Of a stretch of 64,000 bases of DNA, positions 1 to 11,966 are shown piece by piece (the first letter of the stretch is position 1; every line of letters begins with the position of its first letter). The notes beneath the pieces are model-generated. The model was given only the letters and a program-made list of their open reading frames with translations, ran no database searches and was not told where the DNA came from. A program made the position numbers and the translations under genes. The DNA comes from Imbricaverruca yamaguchii (lineage: Eukaryota; Arthropoda; Thecostraca; Neoverrucidae). The stretch spans positions 3,773,501 to 3,837,500 of the forward strand of contig JAOTOL010001646.1 of NCBI GenBank assembly GCA_034440575.1. Reading direction: 5' to 3'.

Positions 1-1410
1 GTAAACGAACTTGACCCTTTAAGCCGAATACAATAGAAGGGCAAAAAAGTTCCAAACAATGTCAATGGCTAGTACTGCAGATGCTGCCTGCACAATGGCC
101 GTAAACTGCAGGGATGACCTGTGGCACTCAATTTCCTGCAATGTTGAGACCGTCACGGGACATTTGGTATGCCATGTTTCAGTTATTTTGAAAGTTATTC
201 AACTGAAAATTTGTCATTGGAATGAGAGAGAAAATAATGGAGCGTTTGTTTTAAGTATGACAACCCATGTTGTACAGAAATGCAAAGTTCTGAGATGGCT
301 GCATTATTGCCCATTGAATTTGCTGTCAATTGGCGGAAATCGATTTTGAATATCTTTGTCCCTCGATTTTGTGCGTTCTTCCACACACTTCATTTCATTC
401 GAAAGTCGCGAGGGGTGTCGTCACTATTCCGTCATTCACGCCCGATCCATGGTGAGTTGGCATTTATGTTTAGTCGCAAGCTGTAAGATTCATGTGAGAG
501 TGGGTACTGGGAGTTTCAAATGGATATCCCTCCCCATTTTAGAGCTATTAATAAATTAGCCTTGGGAAGATTCGCCCCCATCCCACCGGCGAGACGATGA
601 TTAACTCTCACTTATCGGGGTGGGGGACGACCGGGTGAATACGCTGATATTTGTGCATATTTTGGCGCAGTGAAAAATCCGAGTAATATCAAGTCACTTT
701 GTTATGACGTCATTCTTGAGGACGGCAGGCGAATTTGTGCTGAAATGGCGGTGTGTGCACGCACAATGATGCACACAGGATCAAATGATGCACACACAAT
801 TGTTGATTTTGTACAAATAGGTGCTTGATTACTCAAATATAGTTACCAGGTTGGTCTATGACCTTGCACATTTAACATCACGTCATTGACTTCGTGTCAA
901 CTTGGCATCTGCTGGAATCATGTAATTTTGAGTGATTTTGAATAATTGACCATTTGACAATAAAATTGTATGTCAGCAATATCATGTTTTTGTTGTTGTT
1001 GCTGCTGCTGTTGTTGTTCGTGTCTATCTCAATTAGGGGCGAAATGACTAGGGAGGTGGCAGCACCCTAGTCCCTAGGGAGCTTTCACAGTCGGGGAAGC
1101 TGGCGAAATGCCCTCGCAAGGCGAGTGTTAGTGTGGTTCATTGGCTAGTAATTCCTCTGCCTGTAATGGGACTTTGCAAGTGCTTCATCTAATCTAGAGT
1201 GGGACAAATTATTCGAAAACGTTGAATGTGGAAGAAATGTCCATGACCGACGAAAATGCACATTAATTGTTGTTTTAGCCAATAGTGTGATAGCAAAGCA
1301 CTTTAATTATTCTAACTTTTGTAAACAAATGCTCTTTTCTGTTCGTAATTCAGAGCAGAAGCTTGTATGTGACACAAATTATGAATTATTACTAATGCTC
1401 CCTTCCACAG
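1..1410. other. 5' flank or intron of MRPS31
   Basis: No exon can be supported here. The missing first MRPS31 exon must end in phase 2, because the exon at 1411 opens with the last base of a codon. No convincing ATG-plus-donor of that phase is visible, so exon 1 is here unrecognised or lies upstream of the window. A GTT/GCT trinucleotide run is present near 990-1020. Confidence 0.4.
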
Positions 1411-4400
1411 ACCTGGAGCCACCAAACAGCGAGGTGGTGATACGAACCGGCTTTATCCAGTAGGCCGTTCACAAAAACCAGGAAATGAAAAACAAGCCTC
1501 TTCTACCGCTTCACAGGAAGACAAGGCAGCTTCAGCCAGACAAAAGCTTAATAACCTGCTAGAGTCCATTAAAACGGTACGTTCATGTTTTGGACACATC
1601 TTATCAATTTCACCAGATATTAGTATTATCTTCAAGTCTATGAAACCCTGATGATCTTGCTCAGGTGATTTATAAATGTCTACTCTACCCATTCAGATGC
1701 TGTAAAATGTTTGCATGTTATATTCTGTTGGAACTACCATAGCTTCCAATTAGTATGGTCTGCTTGCATTACAATTCCTTTTGTGTGGTATAGTACACAC
1801 CTCAGACGTGTGACAGTGGACAGGTTGGCCCGCAGTGGTACTTCTTGCTTCTTATTAAGACAATCGCTATGCGAAGTAAATAGTGCTGTAGTGATTTTCT
1901 GGACAGTTTTTAGCAGAGCCAATCGACTCTAGGACGCTGTCAAACAGAGCCAGCGCGGTGACGTCACCTGTACTCAGTGTGGTCGCGCTGCTGTCTGTGC
2001 CGATGTCCTGTCGCCAACACAGTGTGGTCACGCTCCTGTCTGTGCCGATGTCCTGTCGGCAGCACAGTGTGGTCACGCTCCTGTCTGTGCCGATGTCCTG
2101 TCGACAGCACAGTGTGGTCACGCCCCTGTCTGTGCCGATGTCCCAACACAATAAAGGTCACGCTCCTGTCTGTGCCGATGTCCTGTCGACACAGTGGTCT
2201 GGTCACGCTCCTGTCTGTGCCGATGTCCTGTCGGCAACACAGTATGGTCACGCTCCTGTCTGTCCCGATGTCCTGTCGGCAGCACAGTATGGTCACGCTG
2301 CTGTCTGTGTCGATGTCCTGTCGAACAGTTGGTACGTCTTCCTGTCAACTGTGGCCAACACAGTGTGGTCACGCTCCTGTCTGTGCCGATGTCCTGTCGA
2401 CAGCACAGTGTGGTCCGTGCTGTTGTGCCGATGTCCTGTCGCCAACACAGTATGGTCACCCGCTGTCTGTGCCGTGTCTGTCGCCAAAGTGTTGTGCCGA
2501 TGTCCTGTCGCCAAGCACAGTGTGGTCTGTCTGTGCCGATGTCCTGTCGACAGCACAGTATGGTCACGCTGCTGTCTGTGCCGATGTCCTGTCGACAGCA
2601 CAGTGTGGTCACGCTGCTGTCTGTGCCGATGTCCTGTCGACAGCACAGTGTGGTCACGTCCCTGCCTGTGCCGGTGTCCTTCGAAATGGTCCTCTGTCTG
2701 TGTCGATGTCCTGTCGGCAGCACAGTGTGGTCACGCTCCTGTCTGTGCCGATGTCCTGTCGACAGCACAGTGTGGTCACGCTCCTGTCTGTGCCGATGTC
2801 CTGTCGCCAACACAGTATGGTCACGCTCCTGTCTGTGCCGATGTCCTGTCGACAGCACAGTGTGGTCACGCCCCTGTCTGTGCCGATGTCCTGTCGACAG
2901 CACAGTGTGGTCACGCTGCTGTCTGTGCCGGTGTCCTGTCGGCAACACAGTGTGGTCACGTGCCTGTCTGTGCCGATGTCCTGTCGACAGCACAGTGCGG
3001 GTAAGTGTCGGCCGGTCGCTGATCGGTGTGTGCCGTGTATGTGCCCATGTCCTGTCGGCAGCCCAGACAGACAGACTTTATTGAAGTCATCCACAATTGA
3101 CTTGTGGCTATTACGACATCGCGTCAAATAGATAAAACAACACAGCACAAAAGGTAAAAAAGAGGGTCAAAATCACAGAATACAAGTTAAACTATAAAAA
3201 ATATATATATAAAAATAACAGCAAGTCGAGCAGTCTATCAGTCCGGCACGGGCGGCACGTCAAGTAGATACTCCCGTAGGTGGCGACCAAAGATCGACAC
3301 GGGAAGTCGCGTCAGCTCCGGTGGCAGTGAGTTGACCGGTGCCAGCCCAGCGGAGGTGCCTGCCGGCCGCTGACCGGTGTGTGCCATGTCGCCAGGAGAC
3401 GGCGCCGCGCGACAGTGGCGTCTCCGAGCGGCTGGCGCGGCCCGGCGCCAAGCCGCGGCCTTACAACGTGGCGCCCCGGCCGCGCGACGGGCCGCGGCTG
3501 GCGCGCGCCGACCGACAGGCGGCACCGCAGCGGCCCACAGCCGGCCGGCCGCCCACGCTCGGTGAGTCTCGCGCCGGGGGCGGGGCGACGCGGCGTGCTC
3601 CCGTGTGTGGCGAGGTCTCTGGGCGCTGGCGTTGTGTCACGCCCTGTGTCACGCTTGGTGCGTGGCCTGTGCCTGTCATAGCGCGTTTGACTGGCGGGAA
3701 ATTTCGGCGCGAGATGGCTCGGCGCGTGTGTGCTGAGTTCTAGGATCACTTCAAGTGTTGTTCAGTTGCAGTGACCGACTTGATCACAGTTATCCCACCT
3801 TCGTTGGCTCGTTTTGTAGCGCATCGAACTATGGCTCGATAGCTGGCGTCGGTACGTTGCGAGTATTAGCTGGTGCCTTTGTCATTTGACTCCAGGTCTG
3901 TGATGGTTGTTGGTTTTACGAGGCGTCGACCGATGAGTCATGTAGCGTCTCCAACATCTCACGCCGATTTGTCTCAGGCGAAGAGTAGCGACAGGTGAGA
4001 CTCGAGCCCACAATCTTTCAATCGTCAGACGAGTAACTTACCGCCAGACTACGGTTCTCTTCTCCAGATGAGCAGGTGGCGCAGGCGGCGCGCGCTGTGG
4101 CGTCGTCTCTCGACGGCGACTCGGCGCAGACAGAGACCGACCTGCTGCAGAAGCTGGGTGGTGGTCAGCCCGACCAGCCGTCCTCCGACCGACTGCAGTT
4201 CAGGTGCGTCCACTGAACTACCTCGCTACAGCTGAGGTATCTGAACTTAGAGTTTGTAGGTCATGTGGGGAGCCTGTAACTCCAATGTCGACACTTCAGC
4301 TGAGGTATCCGAGTGTTGGTTGGTTAGTTGGGCTTACGGGCGCATCGACTGCGTTGGCCAAACAGCGCCCAGGTATGGCCACGTGTGCATGGTGCCTGTA

Positions 4401-7400
4401 AAACACTTATCAACCTGACATCCTGATGCTTTAGCGATGCACCACCGTGTAGAACTTCCAGACTGGTCAGAGGTGTTGTACGCTTGCCCGGATTGCATTT
4501 TCATATTTTCAGGGGTGAACTATATAGGAATTGCATTCTTTCGAGTTCATTGATTTATGGTAGGAACAGGTCGGATTATCTTCTTTTTGTGCTGGATTCA
4601 GTTGAACACTGACCATTTCGTCGGTTGAACCCCGTCTTGCACGAAGCGGAGTTCATCTGTCTTTTAGATTCCAGATGCACGCATTAGATGTTGACGGGTT
4701 GGCTGTTTCAGTTTCAGTCAATACTCTTATATCCTACACGCTTGTTGGTTGCCTGATTATAGTTGAGGTGGTGTAATATAAGGACGCGGTCGGACGTTGT
4801 GGTTTGCTTCCTGTCTTTGTTCAGTGTAATGTTTGCTTTATTGACGGGCGGGCGTGAATATCCAGTCAAGACCGGGGCTGAATTGTCCTCTCTTCATCTT
4901 CAGGATGCTAGAAATCACTGGACTGAAAGACGTGGGGTACTGCTGTTGCGCAGTAACGGACCATATCCATTTCCTCACCTATGTTGAAAGTGGACGCCTT
5001 ATTTTACCGATCGAAATAAAAATTGACCTTCCCGACAAGTTTTCCTTTATCGTAGCATATACATCCTTTCCATGGCAAGTTTCAAAGCCTTGCCATATTT
5101 TTGCGACATCGTAGCCATTATGCGAAACACCTTTTTGGCGCTGCAGCTGTTCCAGACCGTGCATGTATTGAATTCCTTGCACGAAATACAGCTGATTGGC
5201 ATTGGACGGCTGGGCGGTGGGCTCAGTACAGCTGCTAGCTAGCGGTACCCACGTGTTAACGATGCGGACACACCCACACTGAGCTGACCCCCCCGTCGGC
5301 AGTGACCTGGTGTCGAGCATGAATGTGGAGAAGCCGAACCGGAGCAAGGACGTCGCGCAGGTCCGGTCGGAGCGCGTGAGAGGTCAGCTGGGGGCAGACC
5401 GCGCCAATGCCGTTGGTCAGATGCGACTGAAGAGGTACCCGGGCTCGGCCGCGGCCGTGGGGTCCACCGTCGCCGTCGACCTCAACGGCGGCCAGTCTCT
5501 CAACCTGTTTGGCGAGCTGAAACAGACGGAGCCGACCGGTGAGGCCGCCGGGGTGGAGAGTAGGGCAGGTCGGGTCTGTCTCGTGGTGTGACTGGGATGG
5601 CAGGTCTGTCTCCTGGTGGAGTGTGGCTGGGGTGAAGCAGACGGAGCCGACCGGTGAGGCCGCCGGGGTGGAGAGTAGGGCGGGTCGGGTCTGTCTCCTG
5701 GGATGACTGGGATGACTTGTCTGTCTCCTGGTGGAGTGTGGCTGGGGTGAGGTGAGGCCGCCAGGGTGGAGAGTAGGGCGGGTCGGGTCTGTCCTGGAGA
5801 CGGAGCTGGGATGACGGCTTGACCGATGAGGCCGCCAGGGTGGAGAGTAGGGCGGGTCGGGTCTGACTCCTGGGATGACTGGGATGACTTGTCTGTCTCC
5901 TGGTGTGACTTGGATGACTGGTCTGTCTCCTCGTATGACTTGGGTGACAGGTCTGTCTCCTGGTGAGGTGTGGCCGTGGCGAAGGGTCTGCTCCTGGTGA
6001 AGTATGACCGAAGTGACTGGTTTATCTATCGGTGAGGTGCGACGAGGGTGATAACATGTCTTCTGTTTAGGTGTGGCTTCGGCGATGAGTCTGTCTCTTG
6101 TTGGGTATGACGGGTGATGGGTCTGTCTCCTGGTAAAATGTGACTGGAGTGGCTGAGGTCAGCAGGGCACCATGTGTTGAATGTACGAACGGACGTGAAT
6201 TCAAACAAAAGTTTCATTGGCCTGGATGCTGCTGCTGCGACGAGCGAAGTTTTTTGTATGAGTTGTATTTTCGGGGTTTGGAAGCATCCCATCATGAGTC
6301 CATTGACCTGATGGGGTATTCTGTGTCATTGTGTAGTGTTACAAATTATTCAACGGCAGCTATTGTGAGCATAGCGGCCATTTCAATTGTTAGGAATGAC
6401 ATATTTTCATCAATGCATTATGTGCGCTGTATTTAACGTGTAACCGAGACGATTTTCAGATCATTCAATGAATACGCACGTTTTCCTCAGCATCAACTTT
6501 CTCTGCCAGTCCGTATGTCAGCAGTTCATGGAAAACGAGGCACACCAGCAGCGATAGCAGGATGACATCACACATACATTCGTTTACACATGCGCGCGCA
6601 TGCAAGCGCTTACGCACTCACGCGCACGCACGCATGCATAAACACCAACGCATACACACATGGACGCACACATGCACGTACCTGCGCGCGCGCACTATAC
6701 ACACCCCGAGTAAAGGTAAAGCCGCGATACGACTGTGTAAACATGAACCGTCTGCGGCGTGTGATGTGACTGGCCACTCTCCAGAGCCGACTGTGGCCGC
6801 TGGCGTGTGGGAGCGGGTCCACGAGCGCGAACTGCAGCTGGCCGTCACCCACCCGCCGGCCAACGCCTGGGAGGAGATGATCGTGTGGACCGAACAGGGC
6901 AAACTCTGGCACCTGCCCGTCGACAACGAACAAGGTGCGTGTCGACGGTTAATTTGGCGCTGATGGTCGACAGTAGCTGTCCGACTCTGATAGTCCGCCG
7001 CAGTCCGACTCTGATAGTCCGCCGCAGTCCGGCTGCTCTGATTGTTGGCCGTAGTCGGGCTGCTCTGATTGTTGGCCGCGGTCCGGCTGCTCTGATTGTT
7101 GGCCGCAGTCCGGCTGCTCTGATAGTCCGCCGCAGTCCGGCTCTGATTGTTAGCCGCAGTCGGGCTGCTCTGATTGTTGGCCGCAGTCCGGCTCTGGTTG
7201 TTGGTCGCAGTCGGGCTCTGATTGTTGGCCGCAGTCGGGCTGCTCTGATTGTTAGCCGCAGTTGGGCTGCTCTGATTGTTGGCCGCAGTTCGGCTGATTG
7301 TTGGCTGTAGTCCGGCTCTGATTGTTGGCCGCAGTCGGGCTGCTCTGAATGTTGGCCGCAGTTCGGCTCTGTCGGCCGCAGTCCGGCTGCTCTGATTGTT

Positions 7401-8422
7401 GGTCGCAGTTCGGCTCTGATTATTGGCCATAGTCCGGCTCTGGTTGTTAGCCGCAGTCGGGCTGCCCTGATTGTTGGGTGCAGTCCGGCTCTGATTGTTG
7501 GCCACAGTCCGGCTCTGATTGTCGATCGCTCTGATCGCTCTGTCGGGCTCTGCTCGTCGCGGCTCGGCTCCTTCGACTCCCGATAGCCAACTAACCAAGG
7601 CTGCTTCAAAGAACGACTGTTTGGTACGCGTGCCACTCGTATTGGTGCTCGCTGATAGCTGGGACGTACTCCAGTGTTCTCTGGTCTTTTGTCGTCGGTA
7701 GTGTTCTCTGTGCTACGACACCCCTGGGACAAGTGAAATACGGCGCAACGTTTGATGTTATCTCTTAACACATCGATATAACCAAACTTTTTGCTGTAAA
7801 AATATGGCAGAAAGCAAATACACATGCATACATCGAATCGGTGTAAGATTGTATTAGCTGCCGGAATTTAAGTCTGATTTTGACAGCAGTCTGTCCTCTC
7901 CCTAGACAACCTTGAAGGCGCAGATATTTGTATTTGTAGTTGACTGATGCTTGTCAGATGTAATTCTCCTAATTGTATGGTAAAACGAACCAATGTACAA
8001 GGAGCCTCGCGCTCTCCCAGTCGTGATGACTTAAACTGCGGATGGCACCGTGGCATTCTCTCCACCCTTGAAGTCGACGATGTGTAACCTGCCATGCAAA
8101 AGGCAAGGTAGGAAGCAGCGCGGTGAACCTCGCGTGGACTGGTGCGACAGGGCGCCCACCCAGAGTCCGACGTGCCCGCGGCGCCGTTACAGGTCTGGAG
8201 GCGGAGGCGGCCGTCGGCTTCCACGAGCACGTGTTCCTGGAGCACCTGCTGGAGCCGTGGTGTCCGGCGCGCGGCCCCATCCGCCACTTCATGGAGCTGG
8301 TGTGCGTGGCGCTGGGCAAGAACCCCTGGCTGTCGGTGGCTGAGAAGCACGAGCACATCGCCTGGTTCCGCGACTACTTCGCCGACAAACGCGAGCTGTT
8401 GGAGGAGCTCAAGGCCATGTAG
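1411..8422 (+). CDS. MRPS31: Mitochondrial small ribosomal subunit protein mS31 (MRPS31), 5' partial
   Basis: Component of the mitochondrial 28S ribosomal subunit. Six exons were joined by GT-AG sites with matching phases: 1411-1576, 3396-3561, 4068-4203, 5303-5538, 6785-6934 and 8193-8422 (TAG at 8420-8422), about 361 residues. The first exon seen carries the family motif [14 protein letters not shown]. Exon 3 has [12 protein letters not shown]. The conserved C-terminal domain reads [22 protein letters not shown], then [36 protein letters not shown] and HIAWFRDYF, all typical of MRPS31. The vertebrate protein is about 395 residues, so a short N-terminal exon with the targeting peptide is missing. 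Exon 2 (3396-3561) is very GC-rich and low in complexity (Arg/Pro/Ala) and is supported mainly by phase and splice sites. Introns contain large minisatellites, and one of them copies the exon-4 donor. The gene converges on AK1. Confidence 0.93.
1970..3003. repeat. 45-bp minisatellite in MRPS31 intron
   Basis: About 22 copies of a 45-bp unit built around CTGTCTGTGCCGATGTCCTG followed by CGACAGCACAGTGTGGTCA. The period is a multiple of three, so long spurious ORFs run through it on both strands. The array ends in a strong donor-like CGG|GTAAGT near 3000. It is followed at 3009-3060 by a degenerate copy of the true intron 3' end, which lies just before 3396. Confidence 0.95.
3904..4054 (-). mobile_element. 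tRNA-derived SINE, family 1
   Basis: Reverse-complement copy of the SINE at 9788-9950. It shares the tRNA-like head (A-box-like GCCT/GGCGGTAAG, B-box-like GGGCTCGAGTCTC), the body with ATGTAGCGTCTCC, and the tail motif GTCGA...CGTAAAACCAACAACCA. It stops 13 bp before the acceptor of MRPS31 exon 3 at 4068. Confidence 0.8.
4313..4375 (-). repeat. SINE 3'-tail fragment
   Basis: Reverse-complement copy of a very common short element of the form CTG..TGGCC..GCAGTCGATGCGCCC followed by AACCAACCAACC. Similar fragments lie near 12810, 16640, 18650, 27120, 36410, 38800, 43470, 47730, 52690, 53280 and 60310. It appears to be the 3' part of family-1 SINEs. Confidence 0.7.
5539..6140. repeat. Minisatellite starting at the MRPS31 exon-4 donor
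   Basis: Irregular units of GTGAGGCCGCCGGGGTGGAG followed by AGTAGGGCGGGTCGGGTCTG and TCTCCTGG with GATGACT variants. The first unit starts exactly at the splice donor (5539). The second copy at 5638-5660 also repeats the last 16 exon bases, CAGACGGAGCCGACCG, together with GTGAGG, 115 bp downstream. The array degenerates towards 6140. Confidence 0.9.
6960..7540. repeat. 23/26-bp minisatellite in last MRPS31 intron
   Basis: About 22 units of GGCT(GCT)CTGATTGTTGGCCGCAGTC, starting about 30 nt after the donor of the exon ending at 6934. Each unit contains CTGAT about 10 nt upstream of CAG, which resembles a branch site plus acceptor on the + strand. Long open frames across it on the minus strand (Asn-Asn-Gln-Ser rich) are by-products of the repeat. 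Confidence 0.93.
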
Positions 8423-9164
8423 CCACTCGTGTGTCGATCGGTATGTCAGCTTGATGGGCGTGTGTCGGTGTGCGTAGGGCGCCTCGCACTTGCACATGTT
8501 TTGACTAGGTAGATAATACAGAGAAAGTCATAGTGTATTATTCGTTCCATCACTCATGGGCTGAAGCTGCAAACCGTGCAGAATTGTCACAACAATCGGC
8601 AAAACCGCAGCACACAGTCATCGCTTTTGATCCGGCAAATAACGAGGGAGGCGACCGTCACGCATGGTAAAACATCTTGAAAAAAACTGACACCGACTAG
8701 AGCATAATTATGCAACGAGGTGACTAAGATTTGTGACATGAAATTATACATATGCACTAAGCGAATCGTCAGATCTTTGGACATGTATATACCCTGTTGA
8801 AAGTTTGGTATGGTAGCGTCTTTTTATCTTTATCACATTTTGTGTTTTTTATCACATTTTAGACAGCCAAGGCGACCATATCATACCATACAGCGAGCCA
8901 GTGACCCGGGATTACGCCATTCCACTAGACCTTATAATTTCGTGTTGTGCAGTGTTGAAGATGTGCTGTCCATCTTTCAGTTTGTAAGAGATAACGTTAA
9001 AGCTGGCGGATAACTTTGGTGTTCACCACGTCTTCGCCAATCCGAAAGCATAAGCGCAATGACGACACACGCAGCAAAACACTTCCGACGGCTTGAAACG
9101 AGCAGCGAATTGTGCACAATCAATGCGTTAACATGTCCGGGCTCTGGTAGCTGGACAAGGCTGC
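8423..9164. other. MRPS31-AK1 intergenic (convergent 3' ends)
   Basis: This stretch separates the MRPS31 stop from the AK1 stop. It must hold both 3' UTRs. No canonical AATAAA is obvious on either strand near the expected ends, and no further gene is recognised. Confidence 0.6.
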
Positions 9165-11883
9165 TCACTCTTCGGGGTCCTTGCACTCGAGTGCATCAAT
9201 CTCCTTGATGACGTCCTCGAAGATCTCGTCCTTAGAGCGCTCGGCGTTTATCTGCCGAGCATGGGCGAGTCGGAAGTTAACAGACTGCCACCGCTGCTCA
9301 CTGCATCTAATCATTCTACCTCACCTTATAACCTGGCAACCCAGCTTCCAATTCAACATAGTACTCGAGATGTAGATGAAGATATGGGTACGAGAGTCTG
9401 CGCTCTCGACTGAGTAGTCATACTTTGCAGGCAAATCTACACGAAACATGTGGTATGTTGATTTCATGATGAGGTGAATATTGTGTTACTGGTCGCTCAT
9501 GAAATGCGGCACTCAAAAGAATGTTCAACAGATAATGACTACAGGTGGCACTTCTGGAACACAGAATACTGATGAAATGACGTTTCCATTCGAACAGATG
9601 GATGTGCTTCGTCAGAGCTAACACACCAGCTGATGATACCTGGGGTGGGCCACCCTGCCATTCATTCTGATTCACGTGACATATTGTCGGACAAGTGAAC
9701 TGATTGTGTGTCGATGCGAGTCAATGCTGACGTGTTTCACCTGAGCGCCCCACCTGCCCTACAGAGAAACGCCAAGCTTCACCGTCGGGGGACGGGTAGC
9801 CTAGGGGTAAGTTGCTCGTCTCACAATCGAAAGGTGGGTTCGAGTCTCGCCTGTCGCTATCCTTCGCCCGCGACCAATCGCGTGAGAAATTGGCGACGCT
9901 ACATGACCCAACGGTCGATGTGTCGTAAAACCAATAACCAACCAACCAAGTTTCACCGTCGTACGAGGCACGTACCGTCTTGCACTTGGCCTCGTAGTAG
10001 CAGACGACGGGCTCGCTGAGCTCGTGGAAGGTTTCCAGGCGTTTCTTGATGGTCTCCGCGTTGTCGTCGACCCGACCCGAGGACTCGCCCCGCTTCATCA
10101 GCCGCTCAGTCATCACTGCGTCCGACACCTCGAAGTAGAGCACCAGCGTGCAACCGCACACCTGTGCACAGTACACATCGTCATTACATCCGCACACCTG
10201 TACACAGTACACATCGTCAGTACATCCGCACACCTGTGCACAGTACACATCGTCAGTACATCCGCACACCTGTGCACAGTACACATCGTCAGTACACCGC
10301 AGTACACGTACACCGCACAGTACAGCGCACAACCTGTACACAGTACACATCGTCAGTACATCCGCACACCTGTACACAGTACACATCGTCAGTACAGCCG
10401 CACACCTGTGCACAGTACACATCGTCAGTACAGCCGCACACCTGTGCACAGTACACATCGTCAGACAGTACATGTCAAATCGTCAGTACATCCGCACACC
10501 TGTACACAGTACACATCGTCAGTACATCCGCACACCTGTACACAGTACACATCGTCAGTACAGCCGCACACCTGTGCACAGTACACATCGTCAGTACATC
10601 CGCACAACCTGTACACAGTACACATCGTCAGTACAGCCGCACACCTGTGCACAGTACACATCGTCAGTACAGCCGCACACCTGTGCACAGTACACATTGT
10701 CATTACATCCGCACACCTATACACGATACACATTGGAGTACAGCTGCACGCCAGTTCACATTGTCAGCACAGCCGCACGCCTGTACACGGTACACATTGT
10801 CAGCAAAGCCGCACACCAGTACACATAGTTAGCACAGCTGTACACCTGTACACATTGTTAGCACAGCTGCACACCTGTACACTATACACATCGTCAGGGA
10901 AGCCGCATTCCTGTACACGGTGCACATCAGCACAGCTGTACATTTGTACACGGTACACATCGTCAGCACAGCTGCACACATGCACACAGTACATTGTCAG
11001 CAAAGCTGCATATCAGTACACATTGTTAGCACGGCTGCACACTTGTACACTATACACATCTGTATGCACTGTACACTGTATACACTGTACAGCCACATAC
11101 CTGTACGCATTGTCAACACAACCTGCGGTACTCTACCGCTCCCTGGGGTCTTGTCCCCCCCCCCGCAGTCAATGACCATTCCAGACTGCTTCGGAGTCCA
11201 CATCCCTGTGGACGCCTTACGGGAGGAGGAGGCCTCGTTGCTTTGGATGGTGACTCGGCAGTCGCCAATGGCCTGAGCTAATGAGGCGTTTTATGATTGA
11301 GAGATCGCCCTGCCGAGCACGTCACTGACCTGCTCCTCGAACTTGACGGCTTGGTCGACCTCGCGTGGGTATCCGTCGATAAGGAAGCCCTTGGCTCCGT
11401 CCAGGTTCTTCACCATGCTCTCCCGGATCAAACGTAGCACAGTTTCCTGAGACAGCACACAGATCATCACGTCAGGGCATGGCTCCAACAAATGGCTGAG
11501 CAACAAAGGAGCTTAACACCCTGATGGCAAAGTCGACAGCGAGGTCGACTTCCGCTGAGAGTGCGAGATTTCACAGCATCTAGCAGTTGGCTTGTGATTC
11601 CCTTTCCGCGCGTCCAAAACTCGAGTATACAAGTCGCACGTCAGGAGAGTGAGCTAAGATAATGTAACGGTAAGAATAATGGACAAATTTCTAGCACAAC
11701 TCAGCATTAAGGCCACTTCCTAACGCGCCTGTCGTACATGTTCGACAACGCGGCAAGGTTCCTCAAGGATCATTGTGTTTTTTTCTTTTAACACTACCAG
11801 TTTTCAGATATCCCGTCGCCAAATTTGCTGTGGGCCGCTTATCTTCAAAGCTAGAATTGAATGTCGTCATTGTCATCGTCACG

Positions 11884-11966
<83 letters not shown>

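Noticed and set aside
1958..3148. Long ORFs (up to 384 codons) on both strands
   Set aside because: They are produced by a 45-bp tandem repeat with a period divisible by three. The Cys/Arg/Ser-rich translation has no domain and lies in the MRPS31 intron.
6618..7825. 326-codon minus-strand ORFs rich in Asn-Asn-Gln-Ser
   Set aside because: Frames through the 23/26-bp minisatellite, with part overlapping MRPS31 exon 5 on the other strand.
10024..11276. 383-codon + strand ORF and related frames
   Set aside because: 36-bp repeat antisense to AK1; no independent gene signal apart from the repeat.
11167..11276. Strong + strand acceptor (poly-C then CAG) followed by an open segment [20 protein letters not shown]
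   Set aside because: Looks exon-like but is antisense inside AK1 intron 4, with no donor and no recognised family. It ends after about 36 codons.
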